This document shows, one piece after another, positions 25,546-36,412 of a stretch of DNA of 64,000 nt. Under the pieces are notes generated by a model, which worked only from the letters and a program-made list of their open reading frames with translations, had not been told where the DNA came from and did no database searches. Origin of the DNA: Polytrichum commune (Eukaryota > Streptophyta > Polytrichopsida > Polytrichales > Polytrichaceae); NCBI GenBank assembly GCA_950295325.1, contig OX485803.1:13394001-13458000 (forward strand), given 5' to 3'. The position numbers and the translations under genes are program-made. How positions within the stretch are numbered: the stretch's first letter is position 1; each line of letters opens with the position of its first letter.

Positions 25546-25837
25546 TACATGCTTTGCAAAGACTTGGAATGATAAGCTCATGTATGTACACGAGCCAAGA
25601 GTTTTATGCAAAATTGACTAGGAAGTGATGCAAGATTGAATGTTCTTGTTGTGATTCGGGTCAATCGGGTCAATAGCATAGTTGTCACCAAAAGCTCTTA
25701 GCTACAAAAGGGAGAAAATAAAGGTCAAACGTGATGAGCAACATGGCCTTCAATTGGGGATGCATGGTCAACCGTATACAACCAAAGGCACCACATGGTT
25801 TTTAATCCTCATGGTCAAAGTCCCTTTGTAGCTTTGC

Positions 25838-25914
25838 TTTGCTATGTTATGTTATGTTATGGTGTGTTATGTTATGTTATGTTATGTTGTGTTGTGTTAT
25901 GTTAGTTTTGAGCA
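25838..25914. repeat. (TTATG)n pentanucleotide microsatellite
   Basis: Run of GTTAT/GTTGT pentamers with occasional variants (ATGTTATGTTATGTTATGG and similar). Confidence 0.9.
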
Positions 25915-27196
25915 CCCTTGGGGTGGCATCATAGTTTGTTTTGCTTGTGGTTGTTGAAAACATTGGCAAATTTGGCACACAAACATAAACACGAACTTCA
26001 TATATCGCCTTTGGATACATATTGAGCTCACATGTAAATTTATCATAAAGAAAAGCAACATACCTTGTTATATATCAAATAGGCAATCCTTGAGTACTTA
26101 TTAGACCGAATGTTGTGGCACGGAGTCGACCTTTGAAATTGCCTACGCTCTCGGAGAGTATCATCTTATCGGAGACCGAGCCCCAAAAGGTCAACGCTTA
26201 CATTGGTGAAAATGCCAATGATAATTTTTCTTTACTTTTACTTCTTTATAAACCCTGCACATGGTCACAAACCTAGCGTATATGTCAATCTAAAATTAGA
26301 CCATATGTGATGCATCACAAATGATGCATTGATCAAAGAGGTTCTTCAATCAAAAGTTGATGGTTCAATTAAAAGGTTCTAGTTGAACAACCTTAATCAA
26401 GCTAATAGCAAACCGATTGTTCCTCCTCTAGTAAGATGGTTGTTATTTTACGTTTTTGACACGATTTTGTCAAGCTTTCAACCTCAAAGTAAATGTTGTT
26501 GTTGTTGTTGTTGTTGTTGAAGGACCATAGGTTATACATCTATCATGGATGGATTAACAAGGTATGAAGTGTATGAATTGTGTATGAATTTTGGACGTAA
26601 TGAAATTCTATAGAGGTGCATCTATTGGTGGACCCTATGATTAAGTGGCAAAGAAAGCCTTACATGTGAATCACATCTCTTGTTGTAAACATCTTTGTTT
26701 TGCATGTATATATTAATATTTTTGAAAAATACACGTGTTGAGCGGTGGGAGGTGGATTTAGAACACATTTCCTCTCAAAGTAGGTGTAATTAGGGTTCTC
26801 ATTGTAAATTCTATAGATCTTCACCCCCATATTTCCTTAATCCCGGTTAAATTACCACATTGCTCTTCTAGATTGTATAAACTAAAATGCAAATATAGAC
26901 AATTTTGTCCAACTCAAACCTTTGTGTGACTCTTCCATGTCAAAGTAGATCACCACTTAAGCTATATACATGTTTCTTAAACTAAGATAGAACTCTACTC
27001 AAAGTTCAATGTTTTTAGATTAAAAATCCGAACAAATGACCCCCATAATGAATGAGTGAACCATGGCGGGTAATGCCAACACGACTTGGTTGTGAGTGAC
27101 ACCAACCTACCCACCACATCCTCCAAGCCAACAATCAAGCTCGACTTCCAAGTTCCAAACACTCAAAACTATTGGCTTGAGGTTTCATCTACAATA
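25915..27196. other. No recognisable gene; one GTT repeat
   Basis: AT-rich DNA with a (TGT)n microsatellite at 26494-26519. No gene, RNA or element ends recognised. Confidence 0.4.
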
Positions 27197-27441
27197 ACCT
27201 CCCGCTTAAGTACGCATCCCGGTTAAGTACGCATTTTTTGGCAAAAAAATTAGGGTTCAAGATTTCTTAGTTGAACATGTCGTGAATCGTCATTTGGTGT
27301 AAGTTTTGAAGTTTTTTTTTTTGCGTTTGGCTTTGAGGTCGACCGCTTGCGATTTGGGAAACCCTAAATACTAAAGTACGCACCTACCAACTAAGTAAGC
27401 ACAAACTGCGCACGTTCAAGTTGCGTACTTAAGCGGGAGGT
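27197..27441. mobile_element. Small Tc1/mariner-like MITE
   Basis: 245-bp element with perfect 20-bp inverted ends, ACCTCCCGCTTAAGTACGCA, and TA on each side (27195-27196, 27442-27443). The word AAGTACGCA recurs just inside each end. Size, TA flanks and perfect ends fit a Tc1/mariner-class MITE. No coding capacity. Confidence 0.85.
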
Positions 27442-28069
27442 TACTGTCATGAATAGTATGTTTGTTAGGGTTAGGTAAACCTACCTTTGGTTGATGAGGT
27501 TCTAGTATAACTTCTTTCAATGATAAAGTAGAATGCAAGGATAACATCATAGGAGGGACCTTGTTGTCAAAGGAAGATGGCGGCGATCTCTAGGACAAAC
27601 ATAACTTGCAATGGTTTGCACCTTTATTATATTGTCCCAAGATGACTTTGATTATGTAGATTCAACTTTATTGGAGTAGCATCCACACACATTGATGTGT
27701 TCATGTCCTTTATCATAATATTTGCCCACAAGTTCAAGCCCAAGCCATTTCTAGATACCATGTAAGATGCAAAGTTGCTCAATGTATACCAATATTTGTA
27801 CAAATGATAAATGCTATGGAAATTATACAAGAATTTTTGTAGCTTTTATTGGCCTTGTCCTATGTCCATCCCAATTTGCAAGCATGTGGGCTTGCTTTTC
27901 TTGCATAGTACAATGATGTGATGCGATACGTGTGAGAACATCCTTACGTACATGATGTGAAGATCGTTCTACGTTTCACATTCAAACCTTATTAACATCA
28001 AATTTCATGCAACTCAAAGAAATTTGCATACTCGACCGATAATGCTCATCAAGGTCTTTTGAGGTCTGC
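27442..28069. other. No recognisable feature
   Basis: Non-coding stretch between the small MITE and the degenerate tandem repeats. Confidence 0.4.
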
Positions 28070-29225
28070 TAGCCCCCGTTCACATGCATGGAATGATACA
28101 AATGCCATATCACAAGCGCTCAAATACATGAGTGTTGTTTTCATTCGCAATGCACACTACTTTTCCAATGTTGGGAACAACAATGTGGTCATCCCGCACA
28201 AACTCCCCCCCCCCCCCCCCCCCCCTCTTTCATAGAATTATTGTATGTGTTGAACTAAAAGTGAACCATGCTACATAGTTTCAACATGCAGATTCCTTGC
28301 AAATGGTCCACAAAGATTGACATAAATAGTATGGTAGCTATAACCTATACCACCTTGTTAGTAGGAAAAACCCTTGGTTTGAGGTTCAACTAATATTGCG
28401 TGTTGAGGTTTTCTTGAGGTGTGAGCTAGCGCATAAGAATGTCATACCCACATGTACCCTTACATACAAATTGCTTCACATTCGCAACACGCGCGACTTC
28501 CAATGTTGGGGAACAACAATGTCAATCATTCCCCATAAATCTCCCATCCCCATTAAACCAAACCATGCCATAAAATCCCAAAATGCATATTGGTCAGGTA
28601 ATTAGCGTGATCCACATGACTTAAAACAAAATAGCATGGCATATCCACACAACACATAACACCACCATGTTCATGATAAATCTTCAATCCCAAGGATTCA
28701 ACTACAAACTTGTGTTGGTGAATAATGATGCAGATTGACAACTGGACACATCCATTCATCTGCAAAATAAGTGCCAATTTTGAAAGTAAGTAAACCGCAC
28801 AAATGAATTTCTCTAGTGCGGTCCACACGAAGTGAATGGAATCAAACAGTGTGGTAGCGAGTACACCTAGTAACCCCTTGGTTTCAAGAGCCTTTGATTG
28901 CAAGGGTTCAACTAAGAGCATGTCCGGTGTGTAGTGGTGTAGAGTGACAAGTAGGCATACGCATCCACTTGCAAAAGGAAAGGCATGTAGAGTTTGGAAA
29001 TTAGGTGAACCACACTTCATGGGTTTTTTCTTTCTTAAAACTTGAATGCCTCCTAAATTAATGTGATCCACACACATTGGAAATATATACCGGTAGTGTG
29101 GGAACAAGTACACCTAGTACCCACCTTGTTTAGGAGAAGCCTTGGGTTTCAAGGGTTCAACTACAAAGGAAAGACCCGTGTAGTGATGCAGGGTGCCAAC
29201 TGTGCATGCCCATCCATCTGACTCA
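28070..29225. repeat. Degenerate tandem repeats upstream of the carrier gene
   Basis: Four or five diverged copies, roughly 200-330 bp apart, of a unit with anchor words such as CCTTGGGTTTCAAGGGTTCA followed by ACTA (about 28372, 28690, 28905 and 29140), CACCTAGTA, GCATCCACTTGCAAAA and TCCACA. Copies are best seen at 28690-29225. A 23-base C run at 28205-28227 interrupts an older copy. The array ends next to the 5' leader of the carrier gene. Not coding; a 186-codon antisense open stretch across it is a by-product of the repeats. Confidence 0.65.
28205..28227. repeat. Poly(C) run of 23
   Basis: Uninterrupted C tract within the degenerate tandem repeats. Confidence 0.95.
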
Positions 29226-30022
29226 GCCAGCAGGAAAGCTGCTCTAAAGCCCTAGGGCGCGGGCAGTACAAAACGAGTTTTCCCCCGGCCTGCCCGTCTG
29301 CCCGGACGGAAAACCTTCCGGCCTCTTCGTCCTCTCGCCTTCTTCCTCTGCCGCTCTTCTTCTTCTTCTTCTTCTTCGTCTGCTCCTCCTCCTTGCTCCC
29401 GAATTCGCAGACGATTCGTGCCACCGGCGACCGAATCGCTCCAATTACACCGCAGTGCACCTTTGTATGTAATATTTTCTGGTGGGTTTCTTTATTTTCC
29501 GTGGGATTGCTTGGAGGAGGAGACAGAGTATTTGTAGGTGGGAGAGGTTTTTGTTGAATTGGGAAGTGCCGCTTTGCGGTCTTTCGATTTTTTTTCCCTC
29601 GCTCTTCTTCTTCTTCTTCTTTTCCTTCGTCGTCTTCTTTTGTGAGGCCGTGTTGGGTTTGTCCTTGTTTCAGAGGGTTGCCTACTTTACCATTGGGCTG
29701 TTTGGCCCTAATTCTGAAGAGCACAGACCGTTCTTGCGGACAAGGGTTTCTGTTCCTGTTTGGAGTAGTGGGCGTCTCTATTTTTGGTGCCGAATTTGAA
29801 GGCATCGACCTAATCCAAGCTCGTTAGCATTTTATATACTACCTGGTTTCTTGGTTCGTTTAGGTTGGAACATCACGTGTTAGGAAGGGGATTGGATTTG
29901 GATTTGGATGACAATGAAGATGGGTAGGTTGTGAAGTGATTATGGATTTAGGAAGGTTAAGGTGGAAGAAGATTTTTGATATGGGGGAGATGCAAGAATG
30001 AAGGGAGTGACCGGTGGTAAGG
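29226..30022 (+). promoter_or_regulatory. 5' leader / promoter region of the carrier gene
   Basis: GC- and pyrimidine-rich stretch with CTTCTT runs near 29357-29378 and 29602-29630, as is common in plant 5' leaders. A GTATGT at about 29466 could be the donor of a leader intron, but this is inference. Near the start codon there is a 6-codon upstream reading frame at 29981-30001. Another ATG at 29998, out of frame with the carrier, opens a 110-codon overlapping frame. The transcription start cannot be placed from sequence alone. Confidence 0.5.
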
Positions 30023-33000
30023 ATGAGCCCCCTGCCTGCGCTGTTCCAGCTGAGCTCTATAGCACTCACACCCGACTTGCAGAGAGCGAGGCAAGAAGCA
30101 GCACTGAAAGGCAAAGAAGGGCAGGTCCAGGAAGCAGCATGGACCAATTTCCCGAAAGATTTGATGGTGGGTGCTGCCATGGGTGGAGTTGCACATACAA
30201 TTGTGGCTCCGGTGGAGAGGGCCAAGCTGCTCTTGCAGACGCAGGACAGCAACATGGTGGTCATGGATGGGAAGCATCCTCGGTACAAAGGCCTGCTGGA
30301 TTGCATTGTCAGGATCGCCAAGAATGAAGGTGTCTTGTCCTTGTGGCGTGGCAACACCAGCAGTGTCCTTCGTTATTACCCATCCCTGGCTATCAATTTT
30401 GCATTCAAGGTATGTCATCTCTTCAATATCACTCTCTCTTGGGATCTCTCTCCATCCCTTTGCATGCCATATGCGAATCCTCTTGAATTCGGCTTTTAGG
30501 TCAGCTGCCCATTAGTTCTCTCTATCATCATGTGATAGAAGGGTAGTGGATGCTACTTGAGATGCCCACTCATCAAAATCATGTGGGAACCATTTCTATG
30601 GCTGTCAATTTTGCATTCAAGGCCTGTCACCTCTCCAATGTTCACTCACTCTTGGATCTCTTTCTATTTGTTTCGCTGTCCTATCCTAATCTGTGAGTGT
30701 TCCATCTCCTTTCTTGAATTCACACTTTTAGGCCAGCTGCCGATCAGTTCTCTCTGTGATGGATGTGGATATGGGGATAGTGGCTCCTCTAATTCTATTA
30801 CAAGCCACTTAAAATGCACACTCATCGTATCAGTATGGTCAGTTTTAGAATCATGTAGGAACTATGCATCAATTTTGCATCCAAGGCCCATCACGTCTTC
30901 AATGTTCACAACCTCTGGGGATCTCTCTCCATCCCTGTGCCTGTCCTATGGTAATCTTCTTGAATTCGACTATTAGGTCAGCTGCTCATCAGTTCTATCT
31001 GTCACGTTGTGATAGCGGATAGTGGATGTTGCGTGAGATGCACACTCATCGTAACACTATGGTCAGTTTTAGAATAATGTGGGAACTATGTGTCAATTTT
31101 GCATTCAAGGTCTGTCATCTCTCCTATGTTCGCTCTCTCTTGGGATCTCTCCATCTGTCTGCATGTCATATGGTAATCTTCTTATTGAATTTTGTAGGTC
31201 AGCTGCTTTGCAGTTCTATCTGTCATGATGAGATAGAGGGATAGTGGTTGTTGCTTGAGATGCACACTCATCGTAGCAGTACGGTCAATTTTATAATTAT
31301 GTAGGAATTATTTCTATGGCTGTGAATTGTGTACTCAAGGTCTGTCACCTCTCCGATTTTCACTCTCTCTTGGAACTCTTTCCGTCTGTTTCCACGTCCT
31401 ATGCTAATCTGCGAGTATTCTATCTCCTTTCTTGAATATTCACTTTCAGGTCAGCTGCCCATGAGTTCTCTCTGTCAAGATGTGATAGAGGGATAGTGGC
31501 TCCTAAATCTATTAGAAGCCACTTTAGGTTTGCACACTCATTGTATCAGTATGGCCATTTTTAGATTATGTTTGAACTATTATGTATCAATTTTGCGTTC
31601 AAGGTCTGTGACCATTGTAATATTGCTCACTCTTGGGATCTCTCTCCATCCCTTTGCCTGTACTATGGTAGTCTTCTTGAATTCGAGTTTAGGTCAGCTG
31701 CCCATCACTTCTCTCTGTCATGATGTGATGAAGTGATAGCCGCTTGAGACGCACCGTTATGGTCTGTTTTAGAAGTATGTAGGATATATTTATATTTAGT
31801 GATTGTTATACCGTAACAGCAGATACAGCAATCTCGGCACTGTATAATAAAGGAGCTCAGAAAGTATAAGTAACAGAGAGGATATAACAACCCTCTCATG
31901 AACCACCTAGTGTGCAATTCACGTAGGTTTGACATTCCAGGGTCCTAACTACTACTGATTCTTGGAATGATATTCGGTGATTGTTTCTCTCTTTCTCCCC
32001 TAGAATTCTACTAATGATGAGCCAATGCTATTTGTTCATGGATGTTGAGGTGGCCAGTCCATCCTCACAATGCCCTTCAGGACTGCTCATGTGTACTGGG
32101 AAGGGCGTTCATGCATACTGGGAATGAATCGAGTAGCATCCTGACATGGGTTCTGACCATTAAAGGGAGATCAAGTGGGATACAGTGCAGGACTTGGATT
32201 AGAATGGGATACATTGCGATTTTTCGAATGGGCCTGAGTGCAGGACCTGGGATTTAAGAGACAATGACTTAGATATGTGAAACTCAAAATTATAACCCTA
32301 GGAGTTGGCTCTCTTCTCCTGCAGTTGTCTCTGCCCGCCTGTTGTGATATTAAGAACGGAAATCTTGTTCTCAATACTGAAGCTGAGAAGTCTGTGATTT
32401 ACACCAGATCCTTGGTGCTCTCTGTTCATTCCTATTTCAACATGTATAATGGACTCCCTGTTTTAAATATCTGTCTGACAACTCATGTTAAAGTCATGCA
32501 GATGTTGGGGAACTTGGAATTTTGTCGGAAATTGCTACTAATTATGCATGTTTCTACAAATTTGATAAACCAAATGAAACTTCAGGGTTTCTGAGTGCTT
32601 CCCTTCATTTGGCCTGTTCTCCAGGATGCTCGGTTCCAGTCTGAAGCTCTTTGTCTGGACTCAGAAGGTATCAATGGAGCCATCATCCCGTTGACGCACG
32701 AGTCTGATGCCAGTAATGTGTTGTTGTACAGGATTTCTATCGGTCCTTGTTAACATCAGGGAAGACATACGAAGCAGGCACATTGGCTCGAGCCCCCGCC
32801 AACTTCATGGCAGGTGCTCTGGCAGGTTGCACCAGCTTGGTTATGGTGTACCCCCTTGACATCGCCCACACGCGCATTGCTGCAGACATTGGTCGTGGGG
32901 AGTCTCGACAGTTTCAAGGTCTTGTGGATTTTCTCCGAACCATTTATCGCAAGGATGGGTTCCGGGGCGTCTACCGCGGGTTCCCAGCCTCACTTCATGG

Positions 33001-33382
33001 CATGGTGGTGCATCGCAGTGTTTACTTTGGTGGGTTTGATACGGCCAAGGAGTATCTTGCTCAGGACACGTACCTTTCGTTTTGGAAGCGTTGGATGATT
33101 GCCCAGGGTGTCACGACCTCTGCGGGCCTAATTTCTTATCCCCTCGACACAGTGCGGCGCAGGATGATGATGCAAGCAGGTCTGGAGAAACACATGTACA
33201 ATAGCACATTGGATTGTTGGAGGAAAGTCTATCGTGACGAGGGGGTCATGGCGTTCTATAAAGGGGCTGTAACAAACATGCTCCGAGGGACAGGAGCTGC
33301 CTTGATTCTTGTCCTCTATGACGAGATTCGCAACTATATGCATTGGACCGGTCCTGCTACACTAGAGCATCGTCGAGAGTGA
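30023..33382 (+). CDS. Plasma-membrane-type adenine nucleotide carrier (PM-ANT1-like, mitochondrial carrier family)
   Basis: Member of the mitochondrial carrier family that exchanges or exports adenine nucleotides; closest in my recall to Arabidopsis PM-ANT1 (At5g56450) rather than to mitochondrial AAC or ER-ANT1. Two exons: 30023-30409 and 32732-33382, GT-AG intron of 2322 bp, phase 0, 345 residues. Three carrier repeats are visible: APVERAKLLLQTQ (about 62-74), YPLDIAHTRIA (169-179) and YPLDTVRRRMMMQ (264-277). The RRRMMM signature of ADP/ATP carriers is at 271-276. Family words also include GGVAHTIVAP, LRYYPSLAINFAFK, GFPASLHGMVVHR and STLDCWRKVY. In repeat 2 the usual basic residue is His, as in the Arabidopsis homologue. 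ATG 30023 is the first in frame after a stop at 30008. The N-terminus before NFPKDL is about 35 residues longer than in Arabidopsis. Localisation is inferred from homology. Confidence 0.93.
30393..31790 (+). repeat. Tandem array in the carrier intron that repeats the exon 1 end and splice sites
   Basis: Six units of about 212-264 bp. The first begins with the last ~20-30 bases of exon 1 (ATCAATTTTGCATTCAAG) and the true donor GTATGT. Degenerate copies of the exon end finish at 30621, 30885, 31109, 31339 and 31603. The word AG/GTCAGCTG, an acceptor-like site after a T-rich run, recurs with AG ending at 30499, 30731, 30975, 31197, 31449 and 31692. After the copied exon ends, three units keep GT (GTCTGT) and two have GC. 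Units 2/5 and 3/6 are most alike and lie 717-718 bp apart, so a three-unit block seems to have been duplicated. Confidence 0.9.
31791..32731 (+). other. Distal part of the carrier intron
   Basis: Unique sequence to the acceptor TTGTTGTACAG at 32721-32731. No element ends or coding sequence recognised. Confidence 0.6.
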
Positions 33383-34620
33383 ATTTTTTAATTTTTTTTA
33401 CTGTCAAAGGGCCACATGGTCTTGATCAACTTGTTTGTCGTAGTCACCGCTTCGTATTTGAAGTGACAGATTGATCCTTTTACAAGTTGATTTTGCACTC
33501 AGGAGTAGAAAGAAGAAGAATGCTGATAGACGCCAGGTCCTCAGCAAGACTTGTTAGACAGATTCCTTGTTTCTGTTCGAGGTTTTCCTCACCATTGAGA
33601 GCAGAACTTGGCACCACCCTGATCTCGTATCTAGTCGATGGCACTAGGAGAGTACGCCCATGGACATTGGGTTAGGAGAGTAGATTGAGAAACCAGGGAA
33701 GAAAATTCTTGTTCTCAGGTTTACGTTCTACATCATTCCAAAGGCTTTTGAACATGGACAAACAACACTGCTCTTATAGTCATTAAAACCGAGACTACAG
33801 GAGCTGCCATTCGATTGTGTACAGGTATTACAGGCTCACAGTTGGCGGGTTCCACTCAAACATGGCATTTACCTCAAGCTCAAACAGGAGGTTCACATTG
33901 TTTTGTAGATGGTGGGAATGCACGTACATTTAATCGTAAGGACAGGGTAAGATCCATTGTTTGTGGGTAAACCCCTTTTGTGGGTCTTGCCATAGGCCAG
34001 TCCACCAATGGTAATTGTGTATATGGGTGTTGATGTGATCGCCCAAAGACAATTTTAGGTACTTGTGTTTGGGGAGTGGAGATCAAGATCAAATGGGTGT
34101 CCTCAGTACTTGCAGCCCCTTGATTTTTTGCCTCGGACTCAAAAGGATGGGAAATCCACTTGGGCTGCATTGAGCCCAGTGCTATCAAAGCTGATATTCC
34201 TGATACTAGACAGACATGTGCAAAGGCTCTCCCTCTCCTTGCCTCTTATACTATTTTGATGTACCTTGTAACTACTGTTTGGTTGATACATTGTCCAAGC
34301 ACAGTGTTTAGTGTACTTTGGTATTGCTAAAGTTGAATGCTGAGTCAGTTTTACTCTAAATTTACTTTTACAGTCTAACTGCAAACAGATTCAGGTCAAA
34401 GTGCACTTTTAAGTCAATTCTGGTGGTTGTGACAGTGAGTGCTCTCACTACATCACTTTTTCCTCCCGTTTTTTTGCAGAATATGTTCTGATTGAGCAGA
34501 TAATGTTTAAATTGACCAGATTAAGGTTATGAGATATAGTTTGACCAGATCAATTCAGAAAGAATACACAAACCCAATGTACATAGCATCCACCACATGA
34601 AGCAATGAGCAATCATATAC
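33383..34620. other. Convergent 3' regions of the carrier and the minus-strand gene
   Basis: About 1.2 kb between two stop codons facing each other (33380-33382 on +, 34621-34623 on -). Presumably the 3' untranslated regions of both. T-rich sequence follows the carrier stop. No clear poly(A) signal could be chosen. Confidence 0.5.
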
Positions 34621-35011
34621 TCAAGCTTCTGATAAATCCTTAAGGTCTGTGCTCACCAAGACCTGGAGCCTAGCTGACACCTTGTAAAACCCATCCTTAT
34701 CACTGAAGCTGCCACTCTCCACTCTCAACTCCAAGTTGTTCGTAGGTTTGCAAGTTTCAAAAGTAACATCAGTGATAAGGCTGTGAGAGATACAACGTCA
34801 TATTTAGTTAATGTAGGAGTAGCAGGTCCATTTGATAACATGGACATGATAACACTGTGTGCAGCTTATGGAAAATGTAATTGTTGCCTACCAATTTCTT
34901 ACTTCTGCAAGTTCTTAAGCACAGAGGAAGAGGAAGTGATTGTCATCTCTACAATTTTACCACTTGCATCTCCTCTCAAGGCCTCCTGAACTTGAGATTT
35001 TAGACTTGCAA
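34621..35011 (-). CDS. C-terminal two exons of an unidentified protein (5' part not found)
   Basis: Two joined coding exons on the minus strand, too short to stand out as open frames. Exon at 35011-34903 (109 nt) is preceded by an acceptor (TTTCCAACGCAG) and ends at a GTAAGA donor. The next, 34780-34621 (160 nt), is preceded by ATCTCTCACAG and ends at TGA. Phases match exactly (AA + C), giving 88 C-terminal residues. Segments read ASLKSQVQEALRGDASGKIV, EMTITSSSSVLKNLQN, LITDVTFETCKPTNNLELRV and SGSFSDKDGFYKVSARLQV. Codon use and splice fit make it look genuine, but I do not recognise the family. Upstream exons should lie above 35012; I could not find them, so it could also be a truncated copy. 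It converges on the carrier gene. Confidence 0.65.
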
Positions 35012-35567
35012 CTGCGTTGGAAACCCAACTTCAATTGTACTGAATAAGTTACAAATATGTATGATGCTGTAGATGACTACGAACATTCTTGAACTTGTGT
35101 AATTTAGGACACCAAAGTTTGAGCCCAATCACCGTGATGCTTGCTCCAACCATTCATGCCCTTGATCCGATTGATCGAGAAGACATATGATCTTCTTGTA
35201 ATGCAAGAGGACGTATAATCAATTCTCTTGTAATACAAGAAGATGAGATCAGTTCTCTTGCAAATTTCATAAAATCAAATCTAAACAGTGGATAGGAATC
35301 AAACAACCAAGGAAGTCAAAGGAATTCCTTCCACATATGCGGATTTTTCTCATGCATGGATCATATCCAATATATTCCACATCATTTTCCTAGTCACAAT
35401 GGAAGCGAAAAATGATGTGATGCATTTTCTCTTTGCATGTACCATTGCAGGAGGCTTTGCATACACCCTTCACAAACCCAGCTCCTCATGCTTCTCTTCT
35501 AAGATGGACATACTCAAAATCACATCAACCCATCAGCGTACGAACTGCAGATTGAGGAAGGCTCATA

Positions 35568-35795
35568 CCAGGGCCACACCGGGCGGCCTAGCCAGAAATA
35601 CCAGCCCTACGTATTCTCCGGAAATACAGGGCTGGGATTTCAGATGGTTGGAGTTGCTGGTTGCAGGCTACCGGCCTTCTTCCAGCCACTCCAGTAGCTC
35701 CAGCCATCTGAAATCCCAGCCCTGTATTTCCGGAGAATATGTAGGGCTGGTGTTTTTGGCTACTGGAGCTGCTGGGGTTTTGGTTGTGGCCCTGG
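35568..35795. mobile_element. Foldback MITE, 228 bp
   Basis: Almost the whole segment is one inverted repeat. Outer ends are CCAGGGCCACA and its complement, and inner arms include CCAGCCCTACGTATTCTCC and GGAAATACAGGGCTGGGATT with their complements. TA lies on both sides (35566-35567, 35796-35797), though a longer duplication is not seen. The RNA or single strand would form a long hairpin. The long open stretch across it on + (35288-35983) is a by-product of this palindrome. Confidence 0.8.
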
Positions 35796-36025
35796 TATCA
35801 CTCTTGGTCATAATTCACGGCCAGAATTCCATATTTGTGTGCACGTTAATCGTAATACCAGTTTCTCTGGTGCAGCAATTAAAGTTCACAAGTTTTGAAG
35901 TGGAGGAAATGCATCAAGTGGCACGGATTTCTTCTAGCCTCTCTTACCAGTTTTTCAGAAGAGCAGGTGCAAACGCATATTAACAAGAAGGCAATTTCAC
36001 CAACATGGGCAGTGGGCTTCTCTAA

Positions 36026-36358
36026 GGGCCACTTCTCACACGAGACTGAAAGGCCTGCGACCACTGCATTTCAAGATCTCTCATTGGTCGAAAAGGCCGA
36101 GACCGTCTAGGTTCACTTCACACTAGAAGTTGAAGGCCTACGATGCCCAAAGAAATTATCATGGATGAAAAGTCTACATGGATTCTTACATGGCATACTA
36201 TAAGTATTGTTTCATGGTTTGTGGGAATTCGCATTAGGCCCATCTCCAAGAGGTGGGTCTCACACAAAGTTTGGCATACCATGTTAGTGGTACGGCCTTT
36301 GGATAAGGACCCTCACAATTAAATGGTCACATCCCTTAGCTCATGTGTGAAGTAGCCC
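36026..36358 (+). mobile_element. Harbinger-type MITE family H1, short copy E
   Basis: 333-bp copy starting GGGCCACTTCTCACACGAG and ending with the complement of GGGCTACTTCACACATGAG; TAA at 36023-36025, TGA at 36359-36361. Compared with the 500-bp copies it lacks an internal segment. It lies only 54 bp from copy C in the same orientation. Confidence 0.8.
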
Positions 36359-36412
36359 TGATACTAACATCAAGTGTGAAACCTCGATTATCGTGAGGTC
36401 CCACATAACTTA

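Noticed and set aside
28553-29113. 186-codon open frame on the minus strand
   Set aside because: It spans degenerate tandem repeats; the open frame follows from repeated sequence, with no recognised domain.
29161-29805. 214-codon open frame on the minus strand, rich in Arg/Lys/Glu
   Set aside because: It is the antisense of the CTTCTT- and GC-rich leader of the carrier gene; low-complexity composition, no domain, and the sense strand is explained.
29957-30418. Open frames on the minus strand across carrier exon 1
   Set aside because: Shadows of the carrier exon, which is firmly identified on +.
28070-31790. Repeat arrays considered as CRISPR
   Set aside because: Units are 200-330 bp, diverged, without short identical repeats and unique spacers, and the organism is a eukaryote.
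35288-35983. 231-codon open frame on +
   Set aside because: Half of it is the 228-bp foldback element; no conserved motif outside it and the first ATG context is not supported by splice or homology.
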